Shown: in pieces, positions 1-8,459 of the stretch
Position numbering within the stretch: position 1 is the stretch's first letter
Layout: the number at the start of each line of letters is the position of its first letter
NCBI GenBank assembly: GCA_963575745.1
Contig: CAUYUJ010021700.1
Span: 1-20,000 of the forward strand
Direction: 5' to 3'
DNA length: 20,000 nucleotides
Source: Prorocentrum cordatum
Taxonomy: Eukaryota; Sar; Dinophyceae; Prorocentrales; Prorocentraceae
Notes under the pieces: generated by a model
The model's database searches: none
What the model was told of the DNA's origin: nothing
The model's input: the letters and a program-made list of their open reading frames with translations, nothing else
Made by a program: the position numbers and the translations under genes

Positions 1-334
<334 letters not shown>

Positions 335-561
335 GGCGGAGGAGGAGGAGGAGGGGGAGGACCAGGAACAAGTTTCATCCGGGGCCGCTCCCCTCCCCTG
401 ATGCTCCCCCTCGTTCTCGCTCTCGGCGCTGCTCGCGCTGCTCGCGCTTCTCGCGCGCACAGGTGCTCTTCTGGCGCCACGCCCCGCGTCGGCGCCACAT
501 TTTCACCGCAGTTTTCGACGCTACAGATGTTCGGCGGCGAGCGAAGGGGGGAAATGAGAAG

Positions 562-740
562 GGGAGGGCCTTCTCAGAGGGGTTGCGGGACTTCCCAGAA
601 GCCGGGGCTTCTCGGAGGCCCTCGCGCGTGCCGAGAAGTTCTCTGTGTCTTCGGGGAAGGCTTAGAGAACACTTTCCCAGAAGGCCGGGTGGCTTCCGAG
701 CCTTCCGAGAAGGCCCGCCCCGTCGCATTTCTCCCCCGCG
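562..740 (+). repeat. Dispersed segment A, copy 1
   Basis: This GC-rich segment recurs in diverged form at 15151-15309. The two copies share 21 identical bases (646-666 and 15219-15239), similar runs around the CCTTCTCAGA start, and the AGGCCCGCCCC near the end. In both loci it lies upstream of B units and then C units, so it looks like the 5' part of a larger repeat. Open frames cross it on both strands, but they run into the neighbouring GGA tract and match no protein I recognise. The flanks 361-561 and 741-939 are GC-rich and hold no gene I can support. Confidence 0.75.
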
Positions 741-939
741 CTCGCCGCCGAGGTGTGCTCCCGCGGGCAGGCCTGCGCCGCCCACCGCGAGCGAGGCTCG
801 GGGCTGGGCGCCTGGAGGCTCGCTCTCAATCTGCGGCGGCCGCTGCCCAGACCCCCTCCTCCCCCCGCCGCCCCCGCCCCCGACTCCCGAGGTCGTGGCT
901 CTTGGGCGGCGTGGGTCCCCAGGAAGGTCTGGACCCCTT

Positions 940-1087
940 CTTGGGGGGGGGGGAGGAGGTAGAGGAGGAGGAGGAGGAGGAGGAGGAGGAGGAGGAGGAG
1001 GAGGAGGAGGAGGAGGAGGAGGAGAGGAGGAGGAGGAGGAGGAGGAGGAGGAGGAGGAGGGGGAGGGGGATGAGGAGGAGGAGGACC
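940..1087 (+). repeat. (GGA)n polypurine tract
   Basis: A purine-only GGA/GAG repeat that follows a G run at about 943-953. It gives poly-E, poly-R or poly-G in the three plus frames and poly-S, poly-L or poly-P on the minus strand. The open frames of 160-290 codons across it are therefore artefacts. It separates segment A from the B units of the same cassette, which are not separated this way in the 15-kb copy. Confidence 0.95.
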
Positions 1088-1139
1088 AGTGTAAACCCAA
1101 GAGTCATCAACGATGTTGGAATCAGCCCTCCCTCCAAGC

Positions 1140-1345
1140 TCCCTCTTCATAGGCCCCTACAAGGGTTCATTTCCACTGAGGGAACTGCCTCGTTGGAAGA
1201 CAACCGTTTGAAGACCCCGATGCATGCCAAAGCATTGCTCTCGGGATTCCAACGCCACAGACAAAGCACTGTTGCGTCTTGACGATCCAGAATCGTGCCA
1301 AAACACCATTCCTGGGATCTCAACACCGCGAAGCAGCGTACTTGC
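1140..1345 (+). repeat. Tandem B units (~71-bp period), cassette copy 1
   Basis: Two diverged units each begin at a TGCCAAA motif (1225 and 1296) and share a GGGATTCCAACRCC-like stretch further on. The segment aligns along its length with 15320-15575, where the same motif recurs with a 77-bp spacing. The upstream part (CCTCTTCATAGGCCCCTACAAGG) matches the corresponding stretch just before the second locus. I see no coding function. Confidence 0.65.
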
Positions 1346-1404
1346 TGCACCTTCATAATTTTGAATATCTCCAAATCACAATTTCTGATAAGCTGGCTAT
1401 GGGA

Positions 1405-1760
1405 ACCCGTGGAACTCTTGCAATTTAAAGTGAATGTGCGCGGCGCTAAGGCGAGATCCCCATTTTGGAAACGACCCGCCCTCAATCCGTGACGCTCTTG
1501 CAAATGTTTGAAACGAGTTTGCGCTGCGCTAAGACGAGAGCCACATTTTGAAAAGGAGCCGCCCTCAATCCGTGAATGTCATACAGTTTGCCGAAACGAA
1601 TGTACGTGGCGCCAAGGCGAGAGCCACATGTTGAAAAGCACCGCATTCAATCCGTGAGACTCTCGCTGAGTTGTAGAGTGAAGGTGCGCGGCGCTACGGC
1701 GCGAACCATGTTTTGAATACGACCCGCCCTCCATCTGAGAAGCTGTTGCCAAGTTTGAAG
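1405..1760 (+). repeat. Tandem C-unit array (~83-bp period), locus 1, four copies
   Basis: Four consecutive units carry the pattern TGTGCGCGGCGCTAAGGCGAG, then CCACATTTTGAAAA, then CCGCCCTCAATCCGTGA. The GCGCGGCGCT core starts at 1438, 1521, 1604 and 1686, which gives spacings of 83, 83 and 82 bp. The same unit forms arrays at about 15585-15900 and 18555-19060 on the same strand. Reading frames do not persist from unit to unit because 83 is not a multiple of three, so coding is unlikely. Confidence 0.9.
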
Positions 1761-1861
1761 CTTCAGGGTATAGATGGTGAGGAGGCCTCCGGCGAAACGC
1801 CCAGACCGCCTGAACACTGGCCTCGGGGTGCGACAGGGAGACGTTATGTATAAGGAAAGGA

Positions 1862-2050
1862 ATGGAGGAGGGAGGAGGAGTAACAGGAGGAGGAGGAGGA
1901 GGAGGAGGAGGAGGAGGAGGAGGGAGGGAAGGAGGAGGAGGATGGGAGGGGGAGGAGGAGGAGGGGGAGGAGGGCCGAGGAGGGGAGGAGGAAGAAGAGG
2001 GGGAGGAGGAGGAGGAGGGGAGGAGGATGATGATGATGAGGAGGAGGAGC

Positions 2051-2081
<31 letters not shown>

Positions 2082-2172
2082 GGAGGAGGGGGAGGAGGAG
2101 GAGGAGGAGGAGGAAGAGGAGGAGGAGGAGGAGGAGGAGCAAGAGGAGGAGGAGGAGGAGGAGGAGGAGGAG
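1862..2172 (+). repeat. (GGA/GAG)n polypurine tract
   Basis: About 310 bp of almost pure purine, mainly GGA and GAG, with a short GATGATGATGAT patch near 2026-2038 and a few AGC or AAG interruptions. It is open in several frames on both strands, giving homopolymeric peptides only. It begins about 100 bp after the C-unit array. Confidence 0.95.
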
Positions 2173-2264
2173 GCTGCTCCTTGACACGATGGTGGTACAC
2201 TTTCTGATGCAGTTCTGAGGTTATCCTACACAGGACTGCATTTTTTTCCGCGCGCTCATACGTT

Positions 2265-2352
2265 CTCACTTCTCCTCATACCGTCTCAACCCCGCCCATT
2301 CTGCACACCCCAGACATGTGCTCTGGCCAGCCTGTAACACCACAGGCCAGCC
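2265..2352 (+). repeat. Diverged direct repeat, copy 1
   Basis: The core CACACCCCAGACATGTGCTC, followed by TGGCCAGCCTGTAACACCACAG, matches 3023-3065. The match extends upstream at lower identity. After the core, this copy carries further GGCCAGCC repeats down to about 2385. Confidence 0.65.
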
Positions 2353-2982
2353 ACATGGCCAGCCTACTCCCAAGGCCAGCCGATACGCACATTCATTCCT
2401 CAGTCGCACCACGCCTCGCCACCTTCTCACACTTGCAGTCAGCATAGTTGCTACTTATGGTTGGTACAGCGAACAGATTATATGGCCAATCCTTTGAGGA
2501 ACACCGAAGGTGTGGCCCTCTTTATGCAGCCGCCCACGGCGCGGTTGAAGCAACACACAGAGCTTACGCTAGACACCTTGAGGGACCCTGATACGGCTTA
2601 CCCTCCACTTACCATGCTCTCAGGGGGCACTTCGGTCCCCGACAGGGATGTGCCACGTTTTTGTTCCTGCACGCGGCAGCGTTCGTATGTACCTGTTACG
2701 GTTTGGCAGTCATGTTTAGCATACCTTTTGCAGGCTACAAGCGCCACTCTCTCAACTTGACCTCACCACCTGTTTTTCTCCATGCCCAGGCCACTCAGCC
2801 AGCACAGACCTTCTCTTCTTTCCTGTTCCAGACGCGTACGTGAGCAATCTGTCCACGTAAACGTACTGGCTGCACATAATGCTCTCGACAGGAGCAGCTT
2901 GTACATACATCGGTTTCGTTTGTTACGTGTTATTCGCTGGTGCTTCTTTTTGATACAAGCTGCTCCTACAAGTTGCTCCAGG

Positions 2983-3065
2983 CTCCGCGCATCTAGTACC
3001 ATATCATCCCCACGTTTCTTGCGCACACCAGACTTGTGCACTGGCCAGCCTGTATCAACACAGAC
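2983..3065 (+). repeat. Diverged direct repeat, copy 2
   Basis: The core CACACCAGACTTGTGCACTG, followed by GCCAGCCTGTATCAACACAG, matches copy 1 at 2305-2350 about 715 bp upstream in the same orientation. Upstream bases align more weakly. Confidence 0.65.
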
Positions 3066-3176
3066 CAACCAGCCCGGATAGGGTAGGTTATGGTATGATG
3101 GGAGGGTTGGGCTGGCATGCTTGAGTACGTCACTTCATGTACTTGCTGCTCGGCGTAGCTCCTTGCATTTATCTTC

Positions 3177-3196
3177 ATATATATATATATATATAC
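3177..3196. repeat. (AT)n dinucleotide run
   Basis: About ten AT repeats stand alone in GC-rich surroundings. It could be mistaken for a TATA box, but nothing downstream supports a gene. Confidence 0.9.
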
Positions 3197-3372
3197 ACAT
3201 GCACCGGTGTTTTGCCACCCGAGGAGACGCTGCCTTTGGACCGGAAGTTGGGGGGTGAGGTCGCAGCGGATCGGAGACCCCCAACTGGGAAATCGTTTCG
3301 TTTCGTTCGTGTCGTGCGTGCGGGCGAGGCAAAGCTGCGTGGGCGCGCGAGAGGAATGAACCCGCGGCTGCT

Positions 3373-3530
3373 AGGGCGAAGTCAAGACAAATGATTCTCC
3401 CCCGCCCGCCCGTCTGGCGGTGGCTCGTGGTGTCCCGCGGTGTCCCGTGGTGTCCGCCGTTGCTAGGGCGAAGTCAAGATAAAATGATTCTCCCCCGCCC
3501 GCCCGTCCGTCCGTCCGCCCGGCGTTGGCT
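3373..3530 (+). repeat. Tandem duplication at the edge of the satellite
   Basis: The stretch beginning GCTAGGGCGAAGTCAAGA and running through ATGATTCTCCCCCGCCCGCC occurs at about 3369-3414 and again at 3460-3506. Each copy leads through a CCGCCCGTC run into TGGCTCG(C/T)GGTGTCCCGCGG. The first copy carries only about two decamers before the second starts; the second leads into the main satellite. Confidence 0.85.
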
Positions 3531-4300
3531 CGCGGTGTCCCGCGGTGTCCCGTGGTGTCCCGTGGTGTCCCGTTGAGTGAGATCGATAGTGAGATCGATA
3601 GTGAGATCGATACTGAGATCGATGTGGTCCCCCGAGGTGTCCCGTGGTGTCCCGTGGTGTTCCAAAGAGTGAGATCGATAGTGAGATCGATAGTGAGATT
3701 GATAGGTATTCCGCGGTTTCCCGTGGTGTCCCGTTGAGTGAGATCGATAGTGAGATCGGTAGTGAGATCGATATTGAGATGGATGTGGTGCTCCGAAGTG
3801 TCCCGTGGTGTCCCAACAGGTGAGATCGATAGTGGAATCGACAGTGAGATCGATTAGTAGATCGATTCTGAGATCGGTGTGGTGTCCCGAGGTGTCCCGT
3901 GGTGTCCCAAAAAGTGAGATCGATAGTGAGATCGATGGTGAGATCCACAGGTGTCCCGTGGTGTCCCGTGGTGTCCCGTGGTGTCCCGTTGAGTGAGATC
4001 GATAGTGAGATCGATAGTGAGATCGATAGTGAGACTGATAGTGAGATTGTTAGTGAGATCGAAAGGTGTCCCGCGGTGTCCCGTGGTGTTCCGTGGTGGC
4101 CCGATGAGTGAGATCGATAGTGAGATCGATAGTAAGATCGACAGTGAGCTCGAGAGGTGTCCCGCGGTGTCCCGTGGTGTCCCGTGGTGCCCTGTTGAGT
4201 GAAATCGATAGTGAGATCGATAGTGACATTGACAAGTGTCCCGTGGTGTCCCGTGGTGTCCCGTTGAGTGAGATCGATAGTGAGATCGATTGAGTCAGAT
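3531..4300 (+). repeat. Hierarchical satellite of 10-bp and 12-bp motifs
   Basis: Nine successive blocks each consist of two to five copies of the decamer GGTGTCCCGT, a short junction (TTGAGT or a variant such as CAAAGAGT), and two to six copies of the dodecamer GAGATCGATAGT. Block length varies from about 65 to 115 bp. Degenerate motif copies cluster at block edges. The dodecamer encodes EIDS or SISL repeats, so short open frames appear on both strands, but copy number changes move the frame between blocks and I do not regard any as a gene. Confidence 0.95.
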
Positions 4301-4435
4301 GTTGGTTCCCCCCCGTTTCACCCCACCCCACAACCTCTTTATCACCCGAAGGGTGGTCGTATAGGTAAATCGGGAGATTATGCTTAACTACACGGGGTGC
4401 TTAGGGACTAAGGTTGCTGCTTGCCTCGATGACGG

Positions 4436-4474
4436 GGCGGGCGCCTACTCTTCGCACCACACTTGGCGCCCGCC
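4436..4474. other. Perfect 10-bp stem-loop
   Basis: GGCGGGCGCC (4436-4445) pairs exactly with GGCGCCCGCC (4465-4474) across a 19-base loop. It lies in 4301-4564, a stretch of single-copy DNA with no supported gene. No U-run follows that would suggest a transcription terminator. Confidence 0.6.
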
Positions 4475-4564
4475 AGGTACCTCTTTGACCCAGGTCGCAC
4501 CTTATTTTTTGTCATGCTGCACTTCACGAACGCAACAAGTTCGCACCTAATGTCGGTCTGAAAA

Positions 4565-4652
4565 ATGGAAGTGGAGTGGGACGAGGAGGAGGAGGAGGAC
4601 GAGGAGGTCGAGGAGGAGGAGGAAGAAGAGGAGGAGGATCAGGACGAGGAGA

Positions 4653-4718
<66 letters not shown>

Positions 4719-5255
4719 CTGATGATGATGATGATGCTAATGCTGATGCTGATGCTGACGCTGATGATGATGATGATGATTATGATGATGATGCTGATGA
4801 TGATGCTAATGACGACGACGATCGGATGACGATGCTAATGACGACGATGATGATGGTGATGATGATGATGATGATGATGATGATTATGATGATGATGATG
4901 ATGCCTGCTGCTGCTGCTGATGATGATGAGGAGGAGGAGGAGGATGATGATGATGATGAGGGAGGAGGAGGAGGAGGAGGAGGAGGAGGAGTAGGGTGGT
5001 GGAGGAGAAGGAGGAGGAGCAGAGGAGGAGGAGGAGCAGAGGAGGAAGATGAGGGAGGAGGAGGAGGAGGACGAAGGCAAGGAAGGGTGAGGCGGATGAG
5101 GAGGAGGATGTAGATGAGGAGGGGAGGAAGGAGGAGGAGGAGGAGAGCAGGAGGAGGAGGAGGCCGGAGGAGGAAGAATGAGGAGGAAGGAGGAGGCGGA
5201 GAGGAGAGGGAGGAGGAGGAAAGCGAGGAGGAGGAGGAAAGCGAGGAGGAGGCGG
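4565..5255 (+). repeat. Compound GAG / GAT / GGA tract
   Basis: GAG-rich DNA (4585-4652) passes into a pure GAT run (about 4655-4718), then mixed GAT, GCT and GAC (to about 4900), a short CTG run (4903-4918), and finally a GGA/GAG tract (about 4926-5255) with scattered AGC interruptions. The plus frame from 4565 reads E-, D- and A-rich peptide for 182 codons and begins with an ATG. I attribute it to the repeat because neighbouring frames and the minus strand are equally open. Confidence 0.93.
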
Positions 5256-5359
5256 ACCTTTTCCTGGGCGTCTGAACCCCTTCTTGGGGGCCGGCTTCTC
5301 CTCCCGAGTCCTTCTTGTGGCCCACCAAGGGGGCGCGGCGAGGGCCCCCTGCGGAGACC

Positions 5360-5378
5360 GGGGGGGGGGGGGGGGGGG
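5360..5378 (+). repeat. Run of 19 G
   Basis: An uninterrupted G homopolymer lies in the spacer between the GGA tract and the facing CCT tract. A run this long can form a G-quadruplex and is also a likely site of length error in assembly. Confidence 0.9.
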
Positions 5379-5427
5379 AGCGTTCGCCGAGAGCCAGCCG
5401 CCGCGGGTTTGGTCTCTTGTTCACCTC

Positions 5428-5725
5428 CCTCTCCTCCTCCTCCTCCTCCTCCTCCTCCTCCTCCTCCTCCTCCCTCCCTCCTCCTCCTCCTCTCCTCCTC
5501 CTCCTCCCTCCTCCTCCCTCCTCCTACCCTCCTCCTCCTCCCTCCTCTCCTCCTCCTCTTCCTCCTCCTCCTCCTCCTCCTCCTCCCTCCTCCTCCTCCT
5601 CCTCCTCCTCCTCCGCCTCCTCCACCTCCTCCTCCCTCCTTCTCCTCCCCATCCTCCCCCTCCTTTCTCCTCTCCCTCCTCCTTCCTCTCCCCTCCTCCT
5701 CCTCCTCCTCCTCCTCCTCCTCCTC
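5428..5725 (-). repeat. (CCT)n polypyrimidine tract facing the upstream GGA tract
   Basis: About 300 bp of CTC/CCT repeat, equivalent to GGA on the minus strand, with a few TCCCTCC and CGCC or CACC interruptions. It is in inverse orientation to 4926-5255, and a spacer of about 170 bp separates the two. Open frames here encode only S-, L-, P- or E-, R-, G-rich peptides. Confidence 0.95.
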
Positions 5726-6650
5726 GGGCCACAGGGAGGGCCTACGTACAATGCTGCGGTGGAGGGGAACAGTTTCTGGACACTCCCCTGCCCCCCCGAA
5801 CGCAACACTGGCAAGCGTGGGGAAGACTGCGGTTGGAGTGCAGCCCTTTTAGCCCACCGCCAACATTTATAACGGGGGGGTGCATTGTCAGATGAATGCG
5901 GCATGAGTGCTGGCTGATTTCTGACGAGGCCTGTGTCTGTCCACCACGTGGTGGCAAATAGCGACCCAAACACAGTACGCATGTTTTCAACATTTGTCGC
6001 CCAGAGAGCCGGCTGGGAGCGCATACGCTATGCAGTCAGAACGTGTATTAGGGACGGGTGGTAAGGACGCGAGACCCTTGGATGCCGAGGTTGGGATTCT
6101 TTGGGAGGCGGGCGACCAGTGAAAACGGCAAAGGACAGGCCCCAGAGGCAAGGACACAAGGGCACCCTAGATGAAGACGCGCGTCCTTATTATAGGTGCG
6201 CTGCCTGTACGTTGCCCTGAGTCGCTCCTGCGAAGCCCCACTGGACAGGGCCCAGATACCTCAGTGCATGTGGTCGTTTTCTTATTCCTTGCTTTGCCGG
6301 TCGGCGCGGGCCCTCGCACCCTTCCGCCCCCCCAAGGAGTAGATCTCGACTGTTTTTGGGCGCCTGTCTCAAGCAGGTGGAGTCTCCCCCGTGGGACACA
6401 CTGCTGCAAAGAGTCGTATTCGGCAGAGGTCCAGAGCCAGACCCCCCCTTTTCCACCAATCGAAGAAGCGCCGAACCCTGAGATCCGACGTTGCAGCAAA
6501 AATGCAACATCGCAAACAATCACGCCTGAACCCCGGACCCCATCTTCCTGCGTCACTTTCTCGAGCTGGATCGATCTGTGAGGGTCCCGGGTCCCGAAGT
6601 GGCGCGAGCACGCCCGTTGTGAACACCTTGCAACGCCCGGATCTCAGGGA
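5726..6650. other. Single-copy DNA, no supported gene
   Basis: Open frames of 110-140 codons overlap on both strands at 6167-6581. The plus one begins with ATG at 6171 and has two short hydrophobic stretches. None resembles a family I know, and the opposite strand is equally open, so I do not call a gene. The stretch contains a perfect 14-bp palindrome, CCACCACGTGGTGG, at 5941-5954. Confidence 0.5.
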
Positions 6651-6785
6651 AGAAGGAGGGCGGGAAGGGGGCGGGAGGGGAGGGAGAGCGAGGAGGGAAG
6701 GAAAGAAGAAGAGCGGAGGAGGGAGGGAGGAAGGAGGAGGAGGAGGAGGAGGAGGAGGAGGAGGAGGAGGGGAGGAGAAGGAGAA
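6650..6785 (+). repeat. GGA-rich tract
   Basis: Purine-rich DNA with GGGAGG, GAAGG and a purer (GGA)n core at about 6730-6775. The 6786-6954 gap to the next tract is GC-rich and holds no recognisable gene. Confidence 0.9.
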
Positions 6786-6954
6786 GGGGGTCCACCACCT
6801 GAGCGCGGTTCCCAGTTTTGCTCGCGACGCGCAGGGGGTCGTCTGGGGCGGCCGCTGGGCCGCACCGACGCGCGCCCTCTGCGGCGGCCTCGGGGCCGGG
6901 GGCCTGTCCTCGGGGGCGTCGAAGAGGACGGGGGTGGCGAGGTGCTGGAGGAGG

Positions 6955-7370
6955 ATGAGAGGAGGAGGAGGAGGAGGCGAGGGCGGAGGAGGAGGAGGAG
7001 GAGGACGACGAGGAAGAGCAGAGGAGGAGGAGAGGAGGAGGAGGAGGAGAGGAGGAGAAGGAGGATGAAGATGAGGAGAGGAGGAGGAGGAGGAGGAGGA
7101 GGAGGAGGAGGAGGAGGAAGAGGAAGAGCACGAGGAGGAGAGGGGAGAGAAGGAGGAGGAAGATGAGAAGGAGGAGGAGGAGGAAGAGGAGGAGGAGTTG
7201 GAGGAGGAGGAGGAGGAGAAGAAGAAGAAGAAGAAGGAGGAGAAGAAGGAGGAGGAGGAGGAGGGGAGAGTGTGCCTCACCTGGTCCTCAGCTCCCACGT
7301 CCCCTACACTCCCCCCCTGGTCGAGGAGGAGGAGGAGGAAGAGGAGGAGGAGAAGGAGGAGGAGGACTGG
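6955..7370 (+). repeat. GGA/GAG tract in two parts
   Basis: The main tract spans 6955-7265, with many GAG, GAA and AAG units, including a GAAGAAGAAGAAG patch near 7218-7232. A short single-copy gap (7266-7322) follows, then a second GGA run at 7323-7370. A minus-strand open frame of 413 codons crosses this whole area, but most of it is S/P-rich repeat translation. Confidence 0.92.
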
Positions 7371-7384
7371 CAGATGGAGTCCCC

Positions 7385-7565
7385 AGGCCTCCCAAAAGTG
7401 GGTTCGAGTAGATGGGGTCGGAGGATCGCGCCGCATCGCCGATGCATCGTCGATGCGGCTCGGCGTGGAGCCCGTTTTTCTCCACGCCGACGTCGCCGAT
7501 GCACCGCCGATACATCTGCGATGCTGTGCGATCCTCCGACCCCATCTCCTCGGACTCCGCCTGCA
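7385..7565. mobile_element. Foldback element, GATGCATC family, copy 1
   Basis: A 20-bp perfect inverted repeat (7410-7429 with 7528-7547) brackets a region rich in CGATGCATCG-like motifs. The centre is a perfect 10-bp stem (7461-7470 with 7480-7489) and a 9-base loop CCCGTTTTT. Most bases between outer and inner stems also pair imperfectly, so the whole element can fold as one hairpin. The outer end begins AGGCCTCC, as in the other two copies. It has no coding capacity. I infer a non-autonomous DNA element; an autonomous partner is not in the window. Confidence 0.8.
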
Positions 7566-7956
7566 GTCGAAGAGGGGGGTGAGGTCCAGGCGGGGAGTGG
7601 GCCTCCACATCCGCTCGACGCGAAGCAGAAATCGACGGCGGGTCTTGGACGGGTTTCGTATGTTCTGGAGGCCTTCTTCGGGCCCCCGCGACGGCTCAGC
7701 ATGACGTTCCCGGGGAAATGTCGCGACCTCCAGGTGACCACGTTGTGAGAAAACCGAGACGGACCAGACGGGGATGGGGGGGTCACCACCACCTTCTTGA
7801 GATCGAGGGTCTCAGGAGGAACAGTGATCGAGGATCGAGGAGTTTTTGGACGTTCTTCAGGGTCTCGTGTGGGGGTCCTGGGGGTTTCTGCGGGGCCCAG
7901 GGCGGCCCGTTTCCTGGAGTCGTGGGCGACCCCCTCAGATGGGTTTGATCTCATTC
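7566..7956. other. Spacer between two foldback elements, doubtful minus-strand coding
   Basis: A minus-strand frame (part of 7304-8338) is open right through this spacer and reads P-, S- and T-rich peptide, including segments such as DLKKVVVTPPSPSGPSRF. It runs on into both foldbacks, which argues against an intact gene. It could be a relic exon split by the insertions, or chance. I recognise no family. Confidence 0.3.
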
Positions 7957-8170
7957 CAGGCCTCGCGAATGAGGTCCGAGTGGATGGGGCCAGAGGACCG
8001 CGCCGCATCGCCGATGCATCGGCGACGCCGTGCGGTGTGGAGCCAAAGATGTTTTTCCATCCCGACGCCGCCGATACGTTGCCGACGCTGCCGATGCATC
8101 GCCAGTGCATCGGCGATACGTCGCCGAGGCTGTGCGAACCTCCGGCCCCATCCACTTGGGGCTTTCCAAA
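7957..8170. mobile_element. Foldback element, GATGCATC family, copy 2
   Basis: The start AGGCCTCGCG is followed by GAGGTCCGAGTGGATGGGG, which matches copies 1 and 3. A perfect 12-bp inverted repeat (7980-7991 with 8144-8155) flanks CCGATGCATCGG-type motifs. The central stem is more degraded than in copy 1, with GTGGAGCC and TTTTTCCATCCC at its tip. Position and base order match copy 1, about 570 bp away in the same orientation. Confidence 0.75.
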
Positions 8171-8459
8171 AAGGGTCTTGCCTGCGAGGATTGAAGGAGA
8201 TGCTATCCCTTCCTCGGCGGAAGACGGCGGGAGGGCGGCGGAAGGTCGGCGGGAGTGAAAACAAGGCCGCCTCCGCCGGCGGAAGCCGGCGGAAGGCTGG
8301 CGAAGCCTCGGCGGCTCAAAGACTGCGTTTGCCTCCACAGGGGAGCGGGGGGTCGCAAGTCCCTCCCTGGCCGCGCCAAGTTCCCGCGTCTGGCCATGGC
8401 AATCTCACGCGGAACGCCTGGTCTGGCTGGGCGCTACTAGCGGCTGTTACGCCAGCGAG
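8171..8459. other. GC-rich spacer upstream of the LINE
   Basis: Between the second foldback and the LINE the sequence is rich in CGGCGGAAG and GCCGGCGGAA motifs (about 8212-8300), many of which could pair with each other. The 5' end of the LINE transcript probably lies somewhere here, but I see no boundary, promoter motif or target-site duplication. Confidence 0.4.

Larger units (their letters stand above)
2173..3136. other. Mostly single-copy DNA, no supported gene
   Basis: Base composition is less biased than in the flanks. Open frames of up to about 100 codons occur on both strands (for example plus 2461-2760 and minus 2763-3068), but I recognise no protein family and see no repeat-free coding signature. 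The stretch contains a diverged direct repeat (2265-2352 and 2983-3065) and a short perfect inverted repeat (2890-2903 with 2954-2967). Confidence 0.5.

Noticed and set aside
375-1282. Large overlapping open frames on both strands (up to 293 codons)
   Set aside because: They owe their length to the GGA tract, which has no stops in several frames. The non-repeat parts belong to dispersed segment A and resemble no protein I know.
3177-3196. AT run as a TATA promoter
   Set aside because: A simple dinucleotide repeat with no supported gene downstream.
3531-4300. CRISPR-like array
   Set aside because: The direct repeats are 10 and 12 bp with no unique spacers of constant length, in a eukaryotic context.
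3391-4331. SEIDSEID repeat proteins on the plus strand and SISL repeats on the minus strand
   Set aside because: They are translations of the 12-bp motif. Variable decamer number changes the frame between blocks, so no long ORF persists.
4565-5113. 182-codon acidic ORF starting with ATG
   Set aside because: It is a translation of GAG/GAT microsatellite; other frames and the minus strand are equally open.
7401-7425. GGTTCGAGTAG as a tRNA-like B box (tRNA-derived SINE)
   Set aside because: No A box or cloverleaf is present, and the motif belongs to the foldback end, where other copies do not keep it.
6369-7610. 413-codon minus-strand ORF
   Set aside because: Mostly S/P/L homopolymer from CCT-type repeat, and it runs through a foldback element; no domain is recognisable.
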